A DNA stretch of 64,000 bases from Streptosporangium sp. NBC_01495 (GTDB lineage Bacteria; Actinomycetota; Actinomycetes; Streptosporangiales; Streptosporangiaceae): contig NZ_CP109430.1 of NCBI RefSeq assembly GCF_036250735.1, forward strand, positions 434,001-498,000, read 5' to 3'. A program made the position numbers and the translations under genes. A model generated the notes under the pieces. It did no database searches, was not told the origin of the DNA, and saw only the letters and a list, made by a program, of their open reading frames with translations. Positions 25,410-34,247 of the stretch are shown here, in pieces. The stretch's first letter is position 1; each line of letters opens with the position of its first letter.

Positions 25410-26281
25410 GCCAGGCCGTGGTCCTGCCCCGACAGGTCGCGACGCGCCGGTGGCACCGGGGCGCGCCGGCCCGCGTGCCGTACGTGGTGATCGCCCTGTA
25501 CGTGCTGGTGGCGGTGATCGGGCCGCTCGTCATCGACTACGACCCGGTGCACACCCCGTTGCCGGACCGGCTGCTCGCCCCCGGCACCCGGGTCGCGTCC
25601 GGCGACGTCGCCTGGCTCGGCACCGACGCGCTCGGCAGGGACATCCTCGCCCAGATCGTCTACGGCGCCCGCACATCGCTGACCATCGGGCTCACGACGG
25701 TGCTGGTCGCATGCGTGGTCGGGGTCGCGGTCGGCGTCGTCGCGGGCTACGCCCGCGGCTGGCTGGACGCGGTGCTGGCCCGGATCACCGACGTACTGCA
25801 GGCGTTCCCGGCGATCCTGCTCGCGATCGTGATCGCCGGCGTGTTCGCCCGCAGCGTCCTGGTGGTGGTCCTCGCGCTGTCGGTGACGGCTTGGATCTCC
25901 TTCGCCAGGGTCACCCGCGGCGTCGCGCTGTCGCTGCGCGAGCGGGCGTGGGTCGACGCGGCCCGCGTGATGGGCGTGCCGGCCCGGTCGATCATCGTGC
26001 GGCACGTGTTGCCCTTCACCGTCGGCCCGGTCGTGGCGCTGGCCACGCTCGAGTTCGCCCTCGTCGTGCTTGCCGAGGCGGGCCTGAGCTTCCTCGGTAT
26101 CGGACTGCCGACCACGGCCGTGTCGTGGGGACAGACGATCGCGAACGGCCAGCAGTATCTGGAGACCGCCTGGTGGATCTCGACGCTCCCCGGCATCGCC
26201 CTGTCCCTGCTGATCATCAATATGGGCATCCTCGGCGACCAGCTCACCGCCCGGTACGGGCACCGTGGCCACCGGCCATGA
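25406..26281 (+). CDS. ABC importer permease, DppC/OppC type
   Basis: A 291-residue membrane protein. It has the DppC hallmark LGTDALGRDILAQIVYGARTS (about 71) and the EAA loop ERAWVDAARVMGVPARSIIVRH, then SFLGIGLPTTAVSWG near the C-terminus. It starts at ATG 25406, overlapping the upstream stop. It partners the DppB-type permease. Confidence 0.92.
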   Translation: MSQAVVLPRQVATRRWHRGAPARVPYVVIALYVLVAVIGPLVIDYDPVHTPLPDRLLAPGTRVASGDVAWLGTDALGRDILAQIVYGARTSLTIGLTTVLVACVVGVAVGVVAGYARGWLDAVLARITDVLQAFPAILLAIVIAGVFARSVLVVVLALSVTAWISFARVTRGVALSLRERAWVDAARVMGVPARSIIVRHVLPFTVGPVVALATLEFALVVLAEAGLSFLGIGLPTTAVSWGQTIANGQQYLETAWWISTLPGIALSLLIINMGILGDQLTARYGHRGHRP

Positions 26282-26309
26282 CACCCCCCTTTCCTGATGG
26301 GAGAACTCG

Positions 26310-27830
26310 ATGACCGAGTTCCGCAAGAGAACGGCGGTCGCGGTCGCGGCCATCCTGCTGCTGGCCGGCTGCGCCACGACCACCGGCGGCGCGGGCGGCG
26401 GCCAGACCGGCCAGACCGGCCGGAAACTGACGGCCGCGGGTACCTACCCGATCGAGAGCCTCGACCCGCACGGAGCCCAGGGCGCGACGACCGGCACGCA
26501 GCTCGCCGCGCAAGCGATCTTCAGTCGGCTCGTGCGGCCGGACGCCGCCGGCAAGGTGGCCGGTGACCTCGCCGAGAAGTGGGAGGCCGGCGCCACCGCG
26601 GCGGAGTGGACGTTCCACCTCCGCGCCGGTGTCACGTTTTCCGACGGCAAGCCGGTGACCGCCGCCGACGTGGTCGCCTCCTTCGATCGGATGATCACGC
26701 TGGACGGCCCGAACGCCGCCAACTTCCCCGGCTACAAGATGACCGCGCCGGCCGCCGACGAGGTCACGCTGACCGCGCCGGTCCCGGACGCGTCGATCCC
26801 CCGCAAGCTCGGCCTGTTCTACGTCATCCCGGGCGCCGTCACGGCCCAGGACACCGCGTTCTTCGAGCACCCGGTGGGTTCCGGCCCGTTCACCGTGAAC
26901 CGGTTCGCGCCGAGCGAGGTGCTGGCGATGGCCCCGAACAAGAAGTACTGGGGCGGCGCGCCGCAGTACGAGCACCTGGAGATCCGCAACATCCCGGAGC
27001 TCTCGTCGCGGTTGACCGCGCTGCGCACCGGCGAGGTGGACGTTGTCTGGGGAATTCCGGACGACCAGCTGCCGGTGCTGCGCGACGCGGACGGCGTGAC
27101 CGTCAAGACGGTGCCGAGCACCGCGGTGTTCACCATGTGGTTCAACTCCTCGATTCCCGCGTTGAAGGACCCCAAGGTGCGCCGCGCCCTGTGGCAGGCG
27201 GTCGACTTCGCCACGATCATCAAGCAGCTGTATCCGGAGACCGGTGCCCTGTCCGACGGCCTGGTGGCGCCCCCGGTGCTCGGCTACGCGAAGCAGGAGC
27301 CGGTCGGCTTCGACCCGAAGGCCGCGAAGGCCGCATTGCAGGCCGCCGATTTCGCGTTCGGCGACAAGCTGCGGCTGCAGTTCTCCGACGCCGAGTTCCG
27401 TCCGTTCGTCCAGGCGGTGGCGTCCGGACTCGCCGAGATCGGCGTGCAGGTGGACGTGCTGGAGAAGGAGAAGGCGGTCTTCACCAAGGATCTGCTCGCC
27501 CTCAACTGGGACATCAACTTCCAGCAGCTCGCGACCCCGACCTACGACGCGGCGAGCAACCTCGGCCGGCTCTACCCGTGCGCCGCGGGCCGCACCGGCT
27601 ACTGCGACAAGAAGCTGGACACGCTGCTGGCCAAGGCGGGCGCGAGCGCCGACGAGGCCGAGCGCGCCGATCTCTACGCCCAGGCCGGCGAGATCATCTG
27701 GCGGGACGCGGTCGGCATGTACCCGATGACGGTGAACCTCGCCTACGCCTGGCGCCCGAGGGTCTCCGGGTTCGTGCCGGAACCGAGCGGGCTGCCCGAC
27801 TTCTCCCGCGTCCAGCTCGCCGGCACGTGA
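26310..27830 (+). CDS. Family-5 extracellular solute-binding lipoprotein
   Basis: A 506-residue lipoprotein with signal sequence VAVAAILLLAGC (lipobox LAGC, Cys about 22). It has the SBP_bac_5 core: VAGDLAEKWEAG, TFHLRAGVTFSDGKPVTAADVVASF (about 107) and the GSGPFTVNRFAP region. It delivers the ligand to the DppBC-type permeases. Family-5 binding proteins mostly take peptides, but some bind sialic acid or oligosaccharides. The glycosidase and aldolase genes downstream favour a sugar ligand; this is inference. Confidence 0.9.
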   Translation: MTEFRKRTAVAVAAILLLAGCATTTGGAGGGQTGQTGRKLTAAGTYPIESLDPHGAQGATTGTQLAAQAIFSRLVRPDAAGKVAGDLAEKWEAGATAAEWTFHLRAGVTFSDGKPVTAADVVASFDRMITLDGPNAANFPGYKMTAPAADEVTLTAPVPDASIPRKLGLFYVIPGAVTAQDTAFFEHPVGSGPFTVNRFAPSEVLAMAPNKKYWGGAPQYEHLEIRNIPELSSRLTALRTGEVDVVWGIPDDQLPVLRDADGVTVKTVPSTAVFTMWFNSSIPALKDPKVRRALWQAVDFATIIKQLYPETGALSDGLVAPPVLGYAKQEPVGFDPKAAKAALQAADFAFGDKLRLQFSDAEFRPFVQAVASGLAEIGVQVDVLEKEKAVFTKDLLALNWDINFQQLATPTYDAASNLGRLYPCAAGRTGYCDKKLDTLLAKAGASADEAERADLYAQAGEIIWRDAVGMYPMTVNLAYAWRPRVSGFVPEPSGLPDFSRVQLAGT

Positions 27831-28882
27831 TGGGCGGCCGGATGACAGCGCGGCGGCCGGATGAGGCGGGCGCGGCGAGCCCGGTGCCGGACGGCCCCCT
27901 GCTGCGGGTCGACGGGCTGATCGTCGACCTGCCAGGTCCGGACGGCGGCTCCGGGGACGCGGTACGCGTCGTGGACGGCGTGTCGTTCGATGTGCCCGCG
28001 GGCACGACGGTCGGCCTGATCGGCGAGTCGGGCAGCGGCAAGACGATGACCGCGCTCGCGGTGATCGGTCTGCTGCCCGACCGCGCCACGACCGGCGGTG
28101 AGCTGGTGTGGCGCGGGGAGGACCTCCTGCGGGCCGGTGCCGACCGGCGGCGGGTCCGGGGACACGAGATCTCAATGATCTTCCAGGACCCCCTCGCCGC
28201 GATGAACCCCAGCCTGACCGTCGGCCGGCAGGTGGGCGAGATCCTGCGGCGGGCCGGGCAACCGCGGGCCGAGGTCCGGCGCGCGGTGGTCGACCTGCTC
28301 GACCGCGCCGGGGTGCCGGAGCCGGCGCGGCGGATGGACGACTATCCCCACCAGCTCTCCGGTGGGCTGCGGCAGCGCGCCATGATCGCCCTCGCCCTGG
28401 CCGGCAACCCGTCGCTGCTTCTCGCCGACGAGCCGACCACCGCGCTCGACGTCACCGTGCAGGCCAGAATCCTGCGCCTGCTCCGCTCGATCCAGCGGGA
28501 GCAGGGGCTGGCGATGCTGCTGGTCAGCCACGACCTCCGGGTGGTCGCACACGTCGCGGACGAGGTCGTGGTCATGTACGCCGGACGTGTCGCCGAGCGC
28601 GGGCCGGCCGGCGCGGCGCTGCGGCGCCCGGCGCATCCCTACACGCGGGCACTGGTGGCGAGCGTGCCGGCGGTGCGTACCCGGACCGCGCTCGCCGACC
28701 CGCTTCCCGGAACGCCCGCGACACCGGCCAACCGGCCGTCCGGGTGCGCGTTCCACCCGCGGTGCCCGCTCGCCCGGGACAGGTGCCGCGTCGAGGTGCC
28801 GGCGGCCCGCCAGGTCGCGCCGGGCCGATGGAGCGCCTGCCACTTCGCCGAGGAGGTGTTCAACGGTGAGCGGCATGCTTGA
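27830..28882 (+). CDS. ABC importer ATPase, DppD/OppD type
   Basis: A 350-residue ATPase. It has Walker A GESGSGKTMTAL (about 65), Q-loop IFQDPLAAMNPS, signature LSGGLRQRAMIALAL (about 180), Walker B LLLADEPTTALDVT and H-loop LLVSHDLRVV. The C-terminal oligopeptide/dipeptide extension GCAFHPRCPLARDRC has the usual cysteines. ATG 27830 overlaps the binding-protein stop; ATG 27842 is an alternative. It energises uptake with the next ATPase. Confidence 0.92.
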   Translation: MGGRMTARRPDEAGAASPVPDGPLLRVDGLIVDLPGPDGGSGDAVRVVDGVSFDVPAGTTVGLIGESGSGKTMTALAVIGLLPDRATTGGELVWRGEDLLRAGADRRRVRGHEISMIFQDPLAAMNPSLTVGRQVGEILRRAGQPRAEVRRAVVDLLDRAGVPEPARRMDDYPHQLSGGLRQRAMIALALAGNPSLLLADEPTTALDVTVQARILRLLRSIQREQGLAMLLVSHDLRVVAHVADEVVVMYAGRVAERGPAGAALRRPAHPYTRALVASVPAVRTRTALADPLPGTPATPANRPSGCAFHPRCPLARDRCRVEVPAARQVAPGRWSACHFAEEVFNGERHA

Positions 28883-29651
28883 GGTGTCCGACCTGCGGGT
28901 CACCTTCGGTGGCCGGGGCCGCCGCCGGGGCGGCCTGGTCGCCGTCGACGGCGTCAGCCTGCGGGTCGAGCCGGAGGAGACGCTCGCGGTGGTGGGCGAG
29001 TCCGGCTCGGGGAAGACCACGGTCGCCCGCTGCGTGGTCGGGCTGCAACGGCCGGACTCCGGGTCGGTGACCTTCGACGGGAAGCCGCTCGGCCCGGCCG
29101 GCCGGCGCCCGCCCGAGTCGCAGCGCGCCGTTCAGATGGTCTTCCAGGACCCGCGCTCGTCGCTCAACCCGCGGATGTCCGTGGCCGCGCTCATCGGCGA
29201 GGCCTGGCGGACGCATCCGGCCGCGGCACCGCCGGGCGACCGGGCCGAGGCGCTGCACCGGGTGCTGGCCGACGTCGGTCTCGACGGTGACGTGGCCGGC
29301 CGCCGCGCCGGTGACCTGTCCGGCGGCCAGTGCCAGCGGGTCAGCATCGCGCGTGCGCTCGCCGTCGGGCCACGACTGCTGGTGTGCGACGAGGCGGTCT
29401 CCGCCCTCGACGTGTCCGTACAGGCGCAGATCCTGCGGCTGCTCGTGGACCTGCGGCGCAGCCACCGGCTCGCGCTGCTGTTCATCTCGCACGACCTGGG
29501 CGTGGTCCACCAGATCGCCGACCGGGTCGCGGTGATGCGGAGCGGGATCGTCGTCGAGGAAGGTCCCACCGGCGAGGTGCTCGGCGCACCCCGGCACGAG
29601 TACACCAAAACACTGCTGGACGCCGCGCTCGACCTGGGAGTTGAAGCATGA
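28866..29651 (+). CDS. ABC importer ATPase, DppF/OppF type (short)
   Basis: A 261-residue ATPase with Walker A GESGSGKTTVARC, signature LSGGQCQRVSIARAL, Walker B LLVCDEAVSALDVS and H-loop FISHDLGVVH. GTG 28866 is preceded by AGGAGG (28851-28856). It lacks the Cys-containing C-terminal extension of about 60 residues that most DppF proteins carry; the gene stops just after LLDAAL and overlaps the glycosidase gene by 4 bases. Confidence 0.9.
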   Translation: MSGMLEVSDLRVTFGGRGRRRGGLVAVDGVSLRVEPEETLAVVGESGSGKTTVARCVVGLQRPDSGSVTFDGKPLGPAGRRPPESQRAVQMVFQDPRSSLNPRMSVAALIGEAWRTHPAAAPPGDRAEALHRVLADVGLDGDVAGRRAGDLSGGQCQRVSIARALAVGPRLLVCDEAVSALDVSVQAQILRLLVDLRRSHRLALLFISHDLGVVHQIADRVAVMRSGIVVEEGPTGEVLGAPRHEYTKTLLDAALDLGVEA

Positions 29652-31726
29652 CCGCAGGCTGGAACACCTGGGACGTCACAACCCACACCGGTATGGTGCA
29701 CCTCCCGTCCGGGCTGAGGATCCGCTTCGGCGTGCCCGGTGCCCCCCTCGACGGGTTCACCTGGCGCGACGGGCTGGTCAGGCTCGGGCACCACACCGTC
29801 GACGGGAGCTACGCGGAGGTCACCGTCGAGGCGGGCGGCTGCCGGCTGCACCTGGTCATGGCCGGTGGATCCACCGACGCGCTGTACGTCCGGGCCCGGG
29901 GAAGCGCGGGCGTGCTCGTGGCCCTCGACGGATGGCGGGACACCGGCGTGACCGCCGACGGCGGGCTCCTGCGGGTCGGCGGTGAGCTCTGGCGGGTCGA
30001 CGGTTCGGTGCCACCGGAGGGCCTGGTGTGGGAGTCGGCGGAGGGACGGGTGCTGGAGTTCGCCGACGAGGTCGATCTGTACGTGGCTCCGGACGGCGTG
30101 CCCGGCGGTGCCGGCGACGTGGCCGCGACGCTGGCGCGACGGCGGGCCGAGGCCGAGCGCACCGCGCCGAGGTCGGGCGGCTGGCTCGGCGACGCCGCCG
30201 CCGCCGCGACCCGTGCCGTCACCTGGAACACGATCTACGCGCCGGATCTCGGCCGGGTGCTCACGCCGACCTCCCGGGATTTCGTCTCCGAGCGGCGCAG
30301 GGGTTTCTACGGCAGCTGGGCGCTGCACGCGTGGGACACCTACTTCACCGGACTGGTCGCCTCCACCGTCGACCGCGACTACGCCCGCGAGATCTTCGGC
30401 CAGATCCTTCCCTTCGCCGACGCGGCGGGCATGGTCCCGAACCGGGTGTCCGACGACAGGGGCACCACCGCCGACCGGTCGCAACCCCCGGTGGGGGCGC
30501 TCACCGTCCTCAAGGCGTACCTGGCGAGTGGGCTGTCGGACGACACCCGCGACCGGGCGTTGCTCGCCGACACGTTCCTGGCGCTGCTGGCCTGGCACGA
30601 CTGGTGGCCGCGGGCGCGCCGAGGCCCGCACGGCCTGCTCGCCTGGGGTTCGGACCCCGTCGCCGGCGACCCCGAGGCGGCGACCCTGGACCGGGCGAAA
30701 CGGGAGTCCGGCCTGGACGACTCGCCGATGTACGACGACGCGGCCTACGACCCGGACACGCACACGATGGACCTCGCCGACGTCGGGCTGGTCGCGCTGC
30801 ACATCGCCGACGCCGACGCGCTCGCCGGGATCGCCGACGTACTGGGCGAGAGCGGGGTGGCGGAGCGGTTGCGGGCCGAGGCGACGGCGGCGCGGGCGAC
30901 CGCGGACCCGCTGCTGTGGGACGCCGGCCGAGGCGGCTACCGGAACCTGCGGGCCGACGGAGAACACGACCCACACGTCTCACCGACCATGTTGTACCCG
31001 CTGCTGGCCGGGATGCCGGACGCCGAGCGGGCCGCCGGCCTCGTCGCCCGGCTGCTGCGACCGGAGACGCTCGGCGGCGATCCGCCACTGCCCAGCGCCG
31101 CCCGCGACGATCCCGGCTACGCGGCCACCTACTGGCGCGGGCGCATCTGGGCGCCGATGGCCTTCCTCGCGATCGAGGGCCTGCGCCGCTACGACCTCAC
31201 CGAGGTGAGCCGCCCGCTGGTCGCCGCGCTGCTGCGGCTCTTCCTGGCCGAATGGGACAAACACAGCCACGTCCGCGAGAACTATCCGGCCACCTCCGGC
31301 GAGGACGTGCGGGCGTTCCAGGCGCGCTCCGACGGGCTGATGGCCTGGGGCGGTCTGCTCGCCTACCTCGCGTACGGCGAGCTCGCCGACGCCCGGCGGG
31401 ACGGCTGGCGGTTCGCCCACCCGGGGGAGCCCGCGGAACTGGCCAACCTGCCGCTCGGCGACGGCCGGCTCGCCGTGGTCGCCGGCGACCGGCTGACCGT
31501 GACGCTGGACGGGCGCCCGCTGCTCGACGCCGCACCGGGCGTCGTGGTCACCGCCTATCGGCGCACCGCCGACGAGGTCACCGGGATCGCCAGAGGCACC
31601 GGCGATCTCCACGTCAGCCCACCCGGAGCCGGTGACCCGGTTCGGGTGCCGGTCACCGAGGAGCCGAGGCGCTTCAGGTTGTACCGAAACGATCATCACG
31701 ACAACGATGGGGGAACGCTCGCGTGA
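29648..31726 (+). CDS. GH63-like (alpha/alpha)6 glycosidase, cytoplasmic
   Basis: A 692-residue protein without a signal peptide. It has an N-terminal beta-sandwich (about 1-170). The (alpha/alpha)6 barrel contains GSWALHAWDTYFTGLVAS (about 224), the GH63 hallmark SGLDDSPMYDD with the likely general-acid Asp (about 357), TYWRGRIWAPMAFLAIEGL (about 495) and VRENYPATSGE with the likely base Glu (about 542). Related enzymes include mannosylglycerate hydrolases and glucosidases. Its position after the importer ATPases (ATGA overlap) implies it cleaves the imported oligosaccharide or glycoside inside the cell. Confidence 0.8.
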   Translation: MTAGWNTWDVTTHTGMVHLPSGLRIRFGVPGAPLDGFTWRDGLVRLGHHTVDGSYAEVTVEAGGCRLHLVMAGGSTDALYVRARGSAGVLVALDGWRDTGVTADGGLLRVGGELWRVDGSVPPEGLVWESAEGRVLEFADEVDLYVAPDGVPGGAGDVAATLARRRAEAERTAPRSGGWLGDAAAAATRAVTWNTIYAPDLGRVLTPTSRDFVSERRRGFYGSWALHAWDTYFTGLVASTVDRDYAREIFGQILPFADAAGMVPNRVSDDRGTTADRSQPPVGALTVLKAYLASGLSDDTRDRALLADTFLALLAWHDWWPRARRGPHGLLAWGSDPVAGDPEAATLDRAKRESGLDDSPMYDDAAYDPDTHTMDLADVGLVALHIADADALAGIADVLGESGVAERLRAEATAARATADPLLWDAGRGGYRNLRADGEHDPHVSPTMLYPLLAGMPDAERAAGLVARLLRPETLGGDPPLPSAARDDPGYAATYWRGRIWAPMAFLAIEGLRRYDLTEVSRPLVAALLRLFLAEWDKHSHVRENYPATSGEDVRAFQARSDGLMAWGGLLAYLAYGELADARRDGWRFAHPGEPAELANLPLGDGRLAVVAGDRLTVTLDGRPLLDAAPGVVVTAYRRTADEVTGIARGTGDLHVSPPGAGDPVRVPVTEEPRRFRLYRNDHHDNDGGTLA

Positions 31727-33327
31727 CAGAGACAAAGGCCGACATCGTCGTCGCCGGCGGCGGGCTCGGCGGGGTCGCCGCCGCACTGGCCGCACTGCGC
31801 AGGGGCCGGTCCGTGCTTCTCGTCGAGGAGACCGACTGGATCGGCGGCCAGCTCACCAGCCAGGGCGTGCCGCCGGACGAGCACACCTGGATCGAGCAGT
31901 TCGGATGCACCCGCAGCTATCGCGGGCTGCGCGACGCGATCCGGGACCACTACCGGGCGTGGTACCCGCTGACCGACCGGGCACGTGCCCGCCCGGACCT
32001 CAACCCCGGCGAGGGCCGGGTCTCACGACTGTGCCACGAGCCCAAGGTCGCCGCCGCCGTGCTCGACGCCATGGTCGCGCCGTACGTGTCGGCGGGCCGG
32101 CTGCGCATCCTGTACGGCTGCAAGGTCGTCGGCGCCACCGTGGACGGTGACCGGATCCACGCCGTCACCGTCGAGGGAGCGGACGGACACCGGTTCGACG
32201 TGACGGCCCCGTACGTCGTGGACGCCACCGAGCTCGGCGACCTGCTGCCGCTCACCGGCGCCGAACACGTCACCGGATTCGAGTCCCGGCACGACACCGG
32301 CGAACCGAACGCCCCCGACGAGGCCCAGCCGGCGAACATGCAGGCGTTCTCGTGGGTGTTCGCGGTCGAGCACCGGGCCGGGGAGAACCACACGATCGAC
32401 CGGCCCGCCGGTTATTCGGACTGGGCGCGCTATCAGCCGCCCAAGTGGCCGAACCCGCTGCTCAGCCTGAGCGCGCCCGACCCGAGGACGCTCGAGACCG
32501 TGCGGCGCGAGTTCATCCCGAACGCCGAGTCCGGTCCGGTCGTCGCCGACCAGCGCGCGGATCCCGGGGACAAGGAGCTGTGGGCGTTCCGCAGGGTGTT
32601 GTCCCGCGACGTGTTCCGGCCCGGATTCGCCGACAGCGACGTGACCATCGTGAACTGGCCGATGATCGACTATCTGCCCGGCCCGCTGATCGGGGTGAGC
32701 GACGAGGAGCGGGACAAGCACCTGGCGGGCGCCCGCGAGCTGAGCATGAGCATGCTCTACTGGCTGCAGACAGAGGTGCCACGTCCGGACGGCGGCACCG
32801 GCTGGCCGGGACTCCGGCTACGCGGCGACGTGATGGGCACCGCCGACGGGCTGGCCAAGGCGCCCTACATCCGGGAGTCCCGGCGGATCGCCGCCCGCTA
32901 CCGGATCGTCGAGCAGGACCTGTCGATGACGGTGCGCGGCGAGGCCGGCGCGGTGAGCTACCCCGACTCCGTCGGGATCGGCATGTACCGCATCGACCTG
33001 CATCCCTCGACCGGCGGTGACACCTACATCGACGTCGCCAGCTGTCCGTTCCAGATCCCGCTCGGGGCGCTGCTTCCGGTCCGGCTGCGCAACCTGTTGC
33101 CGGCGGCCAAGAACATCGGCACCACCCACATCACCAACGGCTGTTACCGCCTGCATCCGGTGGAGTGGAACATCGGCGAGGTCGTCGGGACGCTCGCCGC
33201 GTACTGCCTCGAACACGGGCTGGAACCCGAGCAGGTGCACGCCGACGGCGACCAGCTGCGGGCGTTCCAGGACGAGCTGGTCGCCGACGGCGTCGAGCTC
33301 GCCTGGCCCGAGATCAAGGGGTACTGA
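31723..33327 (+). CDS. FAD-dependent oxidoreductase (FAD_oxidored type)
   Basis: A 534-residue protein. The N-terminal FAD motif ADIVVAGGGLGGVAAALAAL (about 6-25) is followed by LLVEETDWIGGQLTSQGVPPDEH (split here between LVEETDWIGGQLTSQG and VPPDEH), the pattern of the PF12831 family. Later motifs are YVVDATELGDLLPLTGAEHV (about 165) and a C-terminal AKNIGTTHITNGCYRLHPVEW-like end in which NIG, THI and RLHPVEWNIGE are conserved. The GTG start overlaps the GH63 stop. These enzymes recur in polysaccharide-utilisation loci; here it may oxidise a sugar or sugar-acid intermediate. Substrate not known. Confidence 0.8.
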   Translation: MTETKADIVVAGGGLGGVAAALAALRRGRSVLLVEETDWIGGQLTSQGVPPDEHTWIEQFGCTRSYRGLRDAIRDHYRAWYPLTDRARARPDLNPGEGRVSRLCHEPKVAAAVLDAMVAPYVSAGRLRILYGCKVVGATVDGDRIHAVTVEGADGHRFDVTAPYVVDATELGDLLPLTGAEHVTGFESRHDTGEPNAPDEAQPANMQAFSWVFAVEHRAGENHTIDRPAGYSDWARYQPPKWPNPLLSLSAPDPRTLETVRREFIPNAESGPVVADQRADPGDKELWAFRRVLSRDVFRPGFADSDVTIVNWPMIDYLPGPLIGVSDEERDKHLAGARELSMSMLYWLQTEVPRPDGGTGWPGLRLRGDVMGTADGLAKAPYIRESRRIAARYRIVEQDLSMTVRGEAGAVSYPDSVGIGMYRIDLHPSTGGDTYIDVASCPFQIPLGALLPVRLRNLLPAAKNIGTTHITNGCYRLHPVEWNIGEVVGTLAAYCLEHGLEPEQVHADGDQLRAFQDELVADGVELAWPEIKGY

Positions 33328-34244
33328 TGGGGACCGACGGCCGGCGGCTCCTCAGCGGGGTGATGATCCCCGTCGTCACCCCGATGAGCGAGCCGGGAAC
33401 ACCGTCCGCGGCGGCGGCGACGGCGCTGCTCCAGGGGCTCGCCGCGGCGGGTGCGCGCGGCCTGATGTTGTTCGGCAGCAACGGGGAGGGCCCGCTGCTG
33501 CCGGTCTCCAGGCTCGCCGGGTTCGCCGAGCAGATGGCGAGGCAGTGGCGCGAACTCACCGGCGGGCCGGTGTTGTGCAACGTCACGGCGGCCGGCACCG
33601 CGGAGGCGCTTGAGCGCGCGGCGGCGGTCGCACCGGCCAGGCCCGACGCGCTCGTGCTCAGCCCACCCATCTATTTCCGGCACCGCGACGACGAGATCGC
33701 CGCTCACTACGCGGCCCTGGCCGATCTCGGCATCCCGCTGGTCGCCTACAACGCGCCGCGCTACAGCAACCCGCTCGGCCCGGCGGCGATCGACCGGCTG
33801 GTGGCGATGCCGCACGTGGTGGGCATCAAGGACAGCTCCGGCGACCTGGACCTGTTGCGTCACATCGTCTCCGCCGCCAGGAGCCGGCCGGACTTCGGCG
33901 TGAGCCAGGGGGCGGAGAACCACCTGCTCGCGGCGCTGCGGCTCGGCGCCGACGGCATCGTCCCGGGCATCGCCAACCTGGCGCCCCGGCTCGCCGTCGA
34001 GCTCGTCACGGCCCACGAGTCCGGGCGGGACGCCGACGCGGAGGACGCGCAGCGAGTGCTCGACCGGCTGCTCGCCCTGCACTCCGTACGGCCGGGAGTG
34101 CCCGCGATCAAGGCCGTGCTCGACCACCGCGGGCTGTGCCCGCCGCATGTGGCCGCGCCCTTCGCGCCGTGCACCGAGGCCGAACGGCGCGACCTGATCG
34201 CCTTACTCGGCAACGACGACAAACATCTCTTACCTCGGAGGTAG
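33327..34244 (+). CDS. Dihydrodipicolinate synthase/N-acetylneuraminate lyase family aldolase
   Basis: A 305-residue TIM barrel. It has the phosphate/carboxylate-binding loop MLFGSNGEGPLLPVSR (about 47; GxxGE), the tyrosine motif YNAPRYSNP (about 140) and the Schiff-base lysine in VVGIKDSSGDLDL (about 168). Family members cleave N-acetylneuraminate or 2-keto-3-deoxy-sugar acids to pyruvate plus an aldehyde, or make dihydrodipicolinate. The catabolic setting argues for an acid-sugar aldolase. ATG 33327 overlaps the upstream TGA. Confidence 0.85.
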   Translation: MGTDGRRLLSGVMIPVVTPMSEPGTPSAAAATALLQGLAAAGARGLMLFGSNGEGPLLPVSRLAGFAEQMARQWRELTGGPVLCNVTAAGTAEALERAAAVAPARPDALVLSPPIYFRHRDDEIAAHYAALADLGIPLVAYNAPRYSNPLGPAAIDRLVAMPHVVGIKDSSGDLDLLRHIVSAARSRPDFGVSQGAENHLLAALRLGADGIVPGIANLAPRLAVELVTAHESGRDADAEDAQRVLDRLLALHSVRPGVPAIKAVLDHRGLCPPHVAAPFAPCTEAERRDLIALLGNDDKHLLPRR

Positions 34245-34247
34245 CAC